Source: DASVWZ01 sp963708575 (GTDB lineage: Bacteria; Acidobacteriota; Terriglobia; Terriglobales; Acidobacteriaceae). Taken from it: a DNA stretch of 64,000 nt. Of this stretch, positions 64,000 to 64,000 are shown in pieces (positions within the stretch are counted from its first letter, which is position 1; every line of letters begins with the position of its first letter). The stretch is from assembly GCA_963708575.1 (NCBI GenBank), contig CAVPTB010000007.1, positions 434,001 through 498,000 on the forward strand, in the 5' to 3' direction. A model generated the notes under the pieces. That model was not told the DNA's origin. It did no database searches and was given only the letters and a program-made list of their open reading frames with translations. A program made the position numbers and the translations under genes.

Positions 64000-64000
64000 A

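Overview
The window looks like a chromosomal segment of an Acidobacteriota bacterium (Terriglobia-like). The reasons are two very large Oar-type TonB-dependent receptors with an N-terminal carboxypeptidase-regulatory-like domain, a Ser/Thr kinase with a TolB/TPR-type C-terminal half, exported Asp-box (sortilin/BNR) and PIG-L proteins, hybrid PAS kinases, and an EgtB/EgtD pair. The assignment rests on gene content only. I see no rRNA, tRNA, CRISPR array, transposase or prophage.

Layout. 1-15.3 kb is a signalling block: the end of a family-5 solute-binding protein overlapping an NtrY-like kinase and its NtrX-like sigma-54 activator; a PilZ protein and a tiny zinc ribbon; a 1021-aa hybrid kinase; a Crp/Fnr-type regulator; a second hybrid kinase followed by a sigma-54 activator; and a third hybrid kinase whose ATP-binding domain has lost key residues. 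15.5-21.2 kb holds a TonB receptor divergent from a large exported Asp-box protein. 21.5-26.5 kb holds an atypical OmpR-type regulator without a phospho-acceptor Asp, then a four-gene transcarboxylase-like operon (5S, 12S, OadG-like, biotin carrier). 26.5-30 kb has a tandem universal stress protein with an Fnr/Crp-like box upstream, divergent from egtB-egtD. 30.2-35.3 kb carries a DHA2 exporter, a helix-hairpin-helix lipoprotein, an AsmA-like protein and a TPR protein. 35.4-40.3 kb is a LacI regulator next to an Oar-type receptor, ended by a strong terminator. 40.3-42.5 kb has a Cys/Met-metabolism PLP enzyme divergent from an SDR with a degenerate active site.

42.8-52.3 kb is a seven-gene, tightly spaced run on the plus strand: Oar-type receptor, AhpD-like protein without its cysteines, aminotransferase, exported amidohydrolase, basic-tailed cupin, threonine synthase and homoserine kinase. 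52.4-58.7 kb (minus) has an exported DinB-like protein, an MFS exporter, an APC permease and a PIG-L deacetylase fusion. 58.7-61.1 kb is a Ser/Thr kinase gene broken by two frameshifts. 61.3-64.0 kb is an unusual minus-strand cassette: a GCS2-type carboxylate-amine ligase (running off the end), a short M29 aminopeptidase with all metal ligands, and an unassigned protein that resembles ATP-grasp ligases. I consider this cassette the best candidate for an undescribed peptide/amide pathway.

All assignments come from reading the sequence and from family knowledge; no database search was run.
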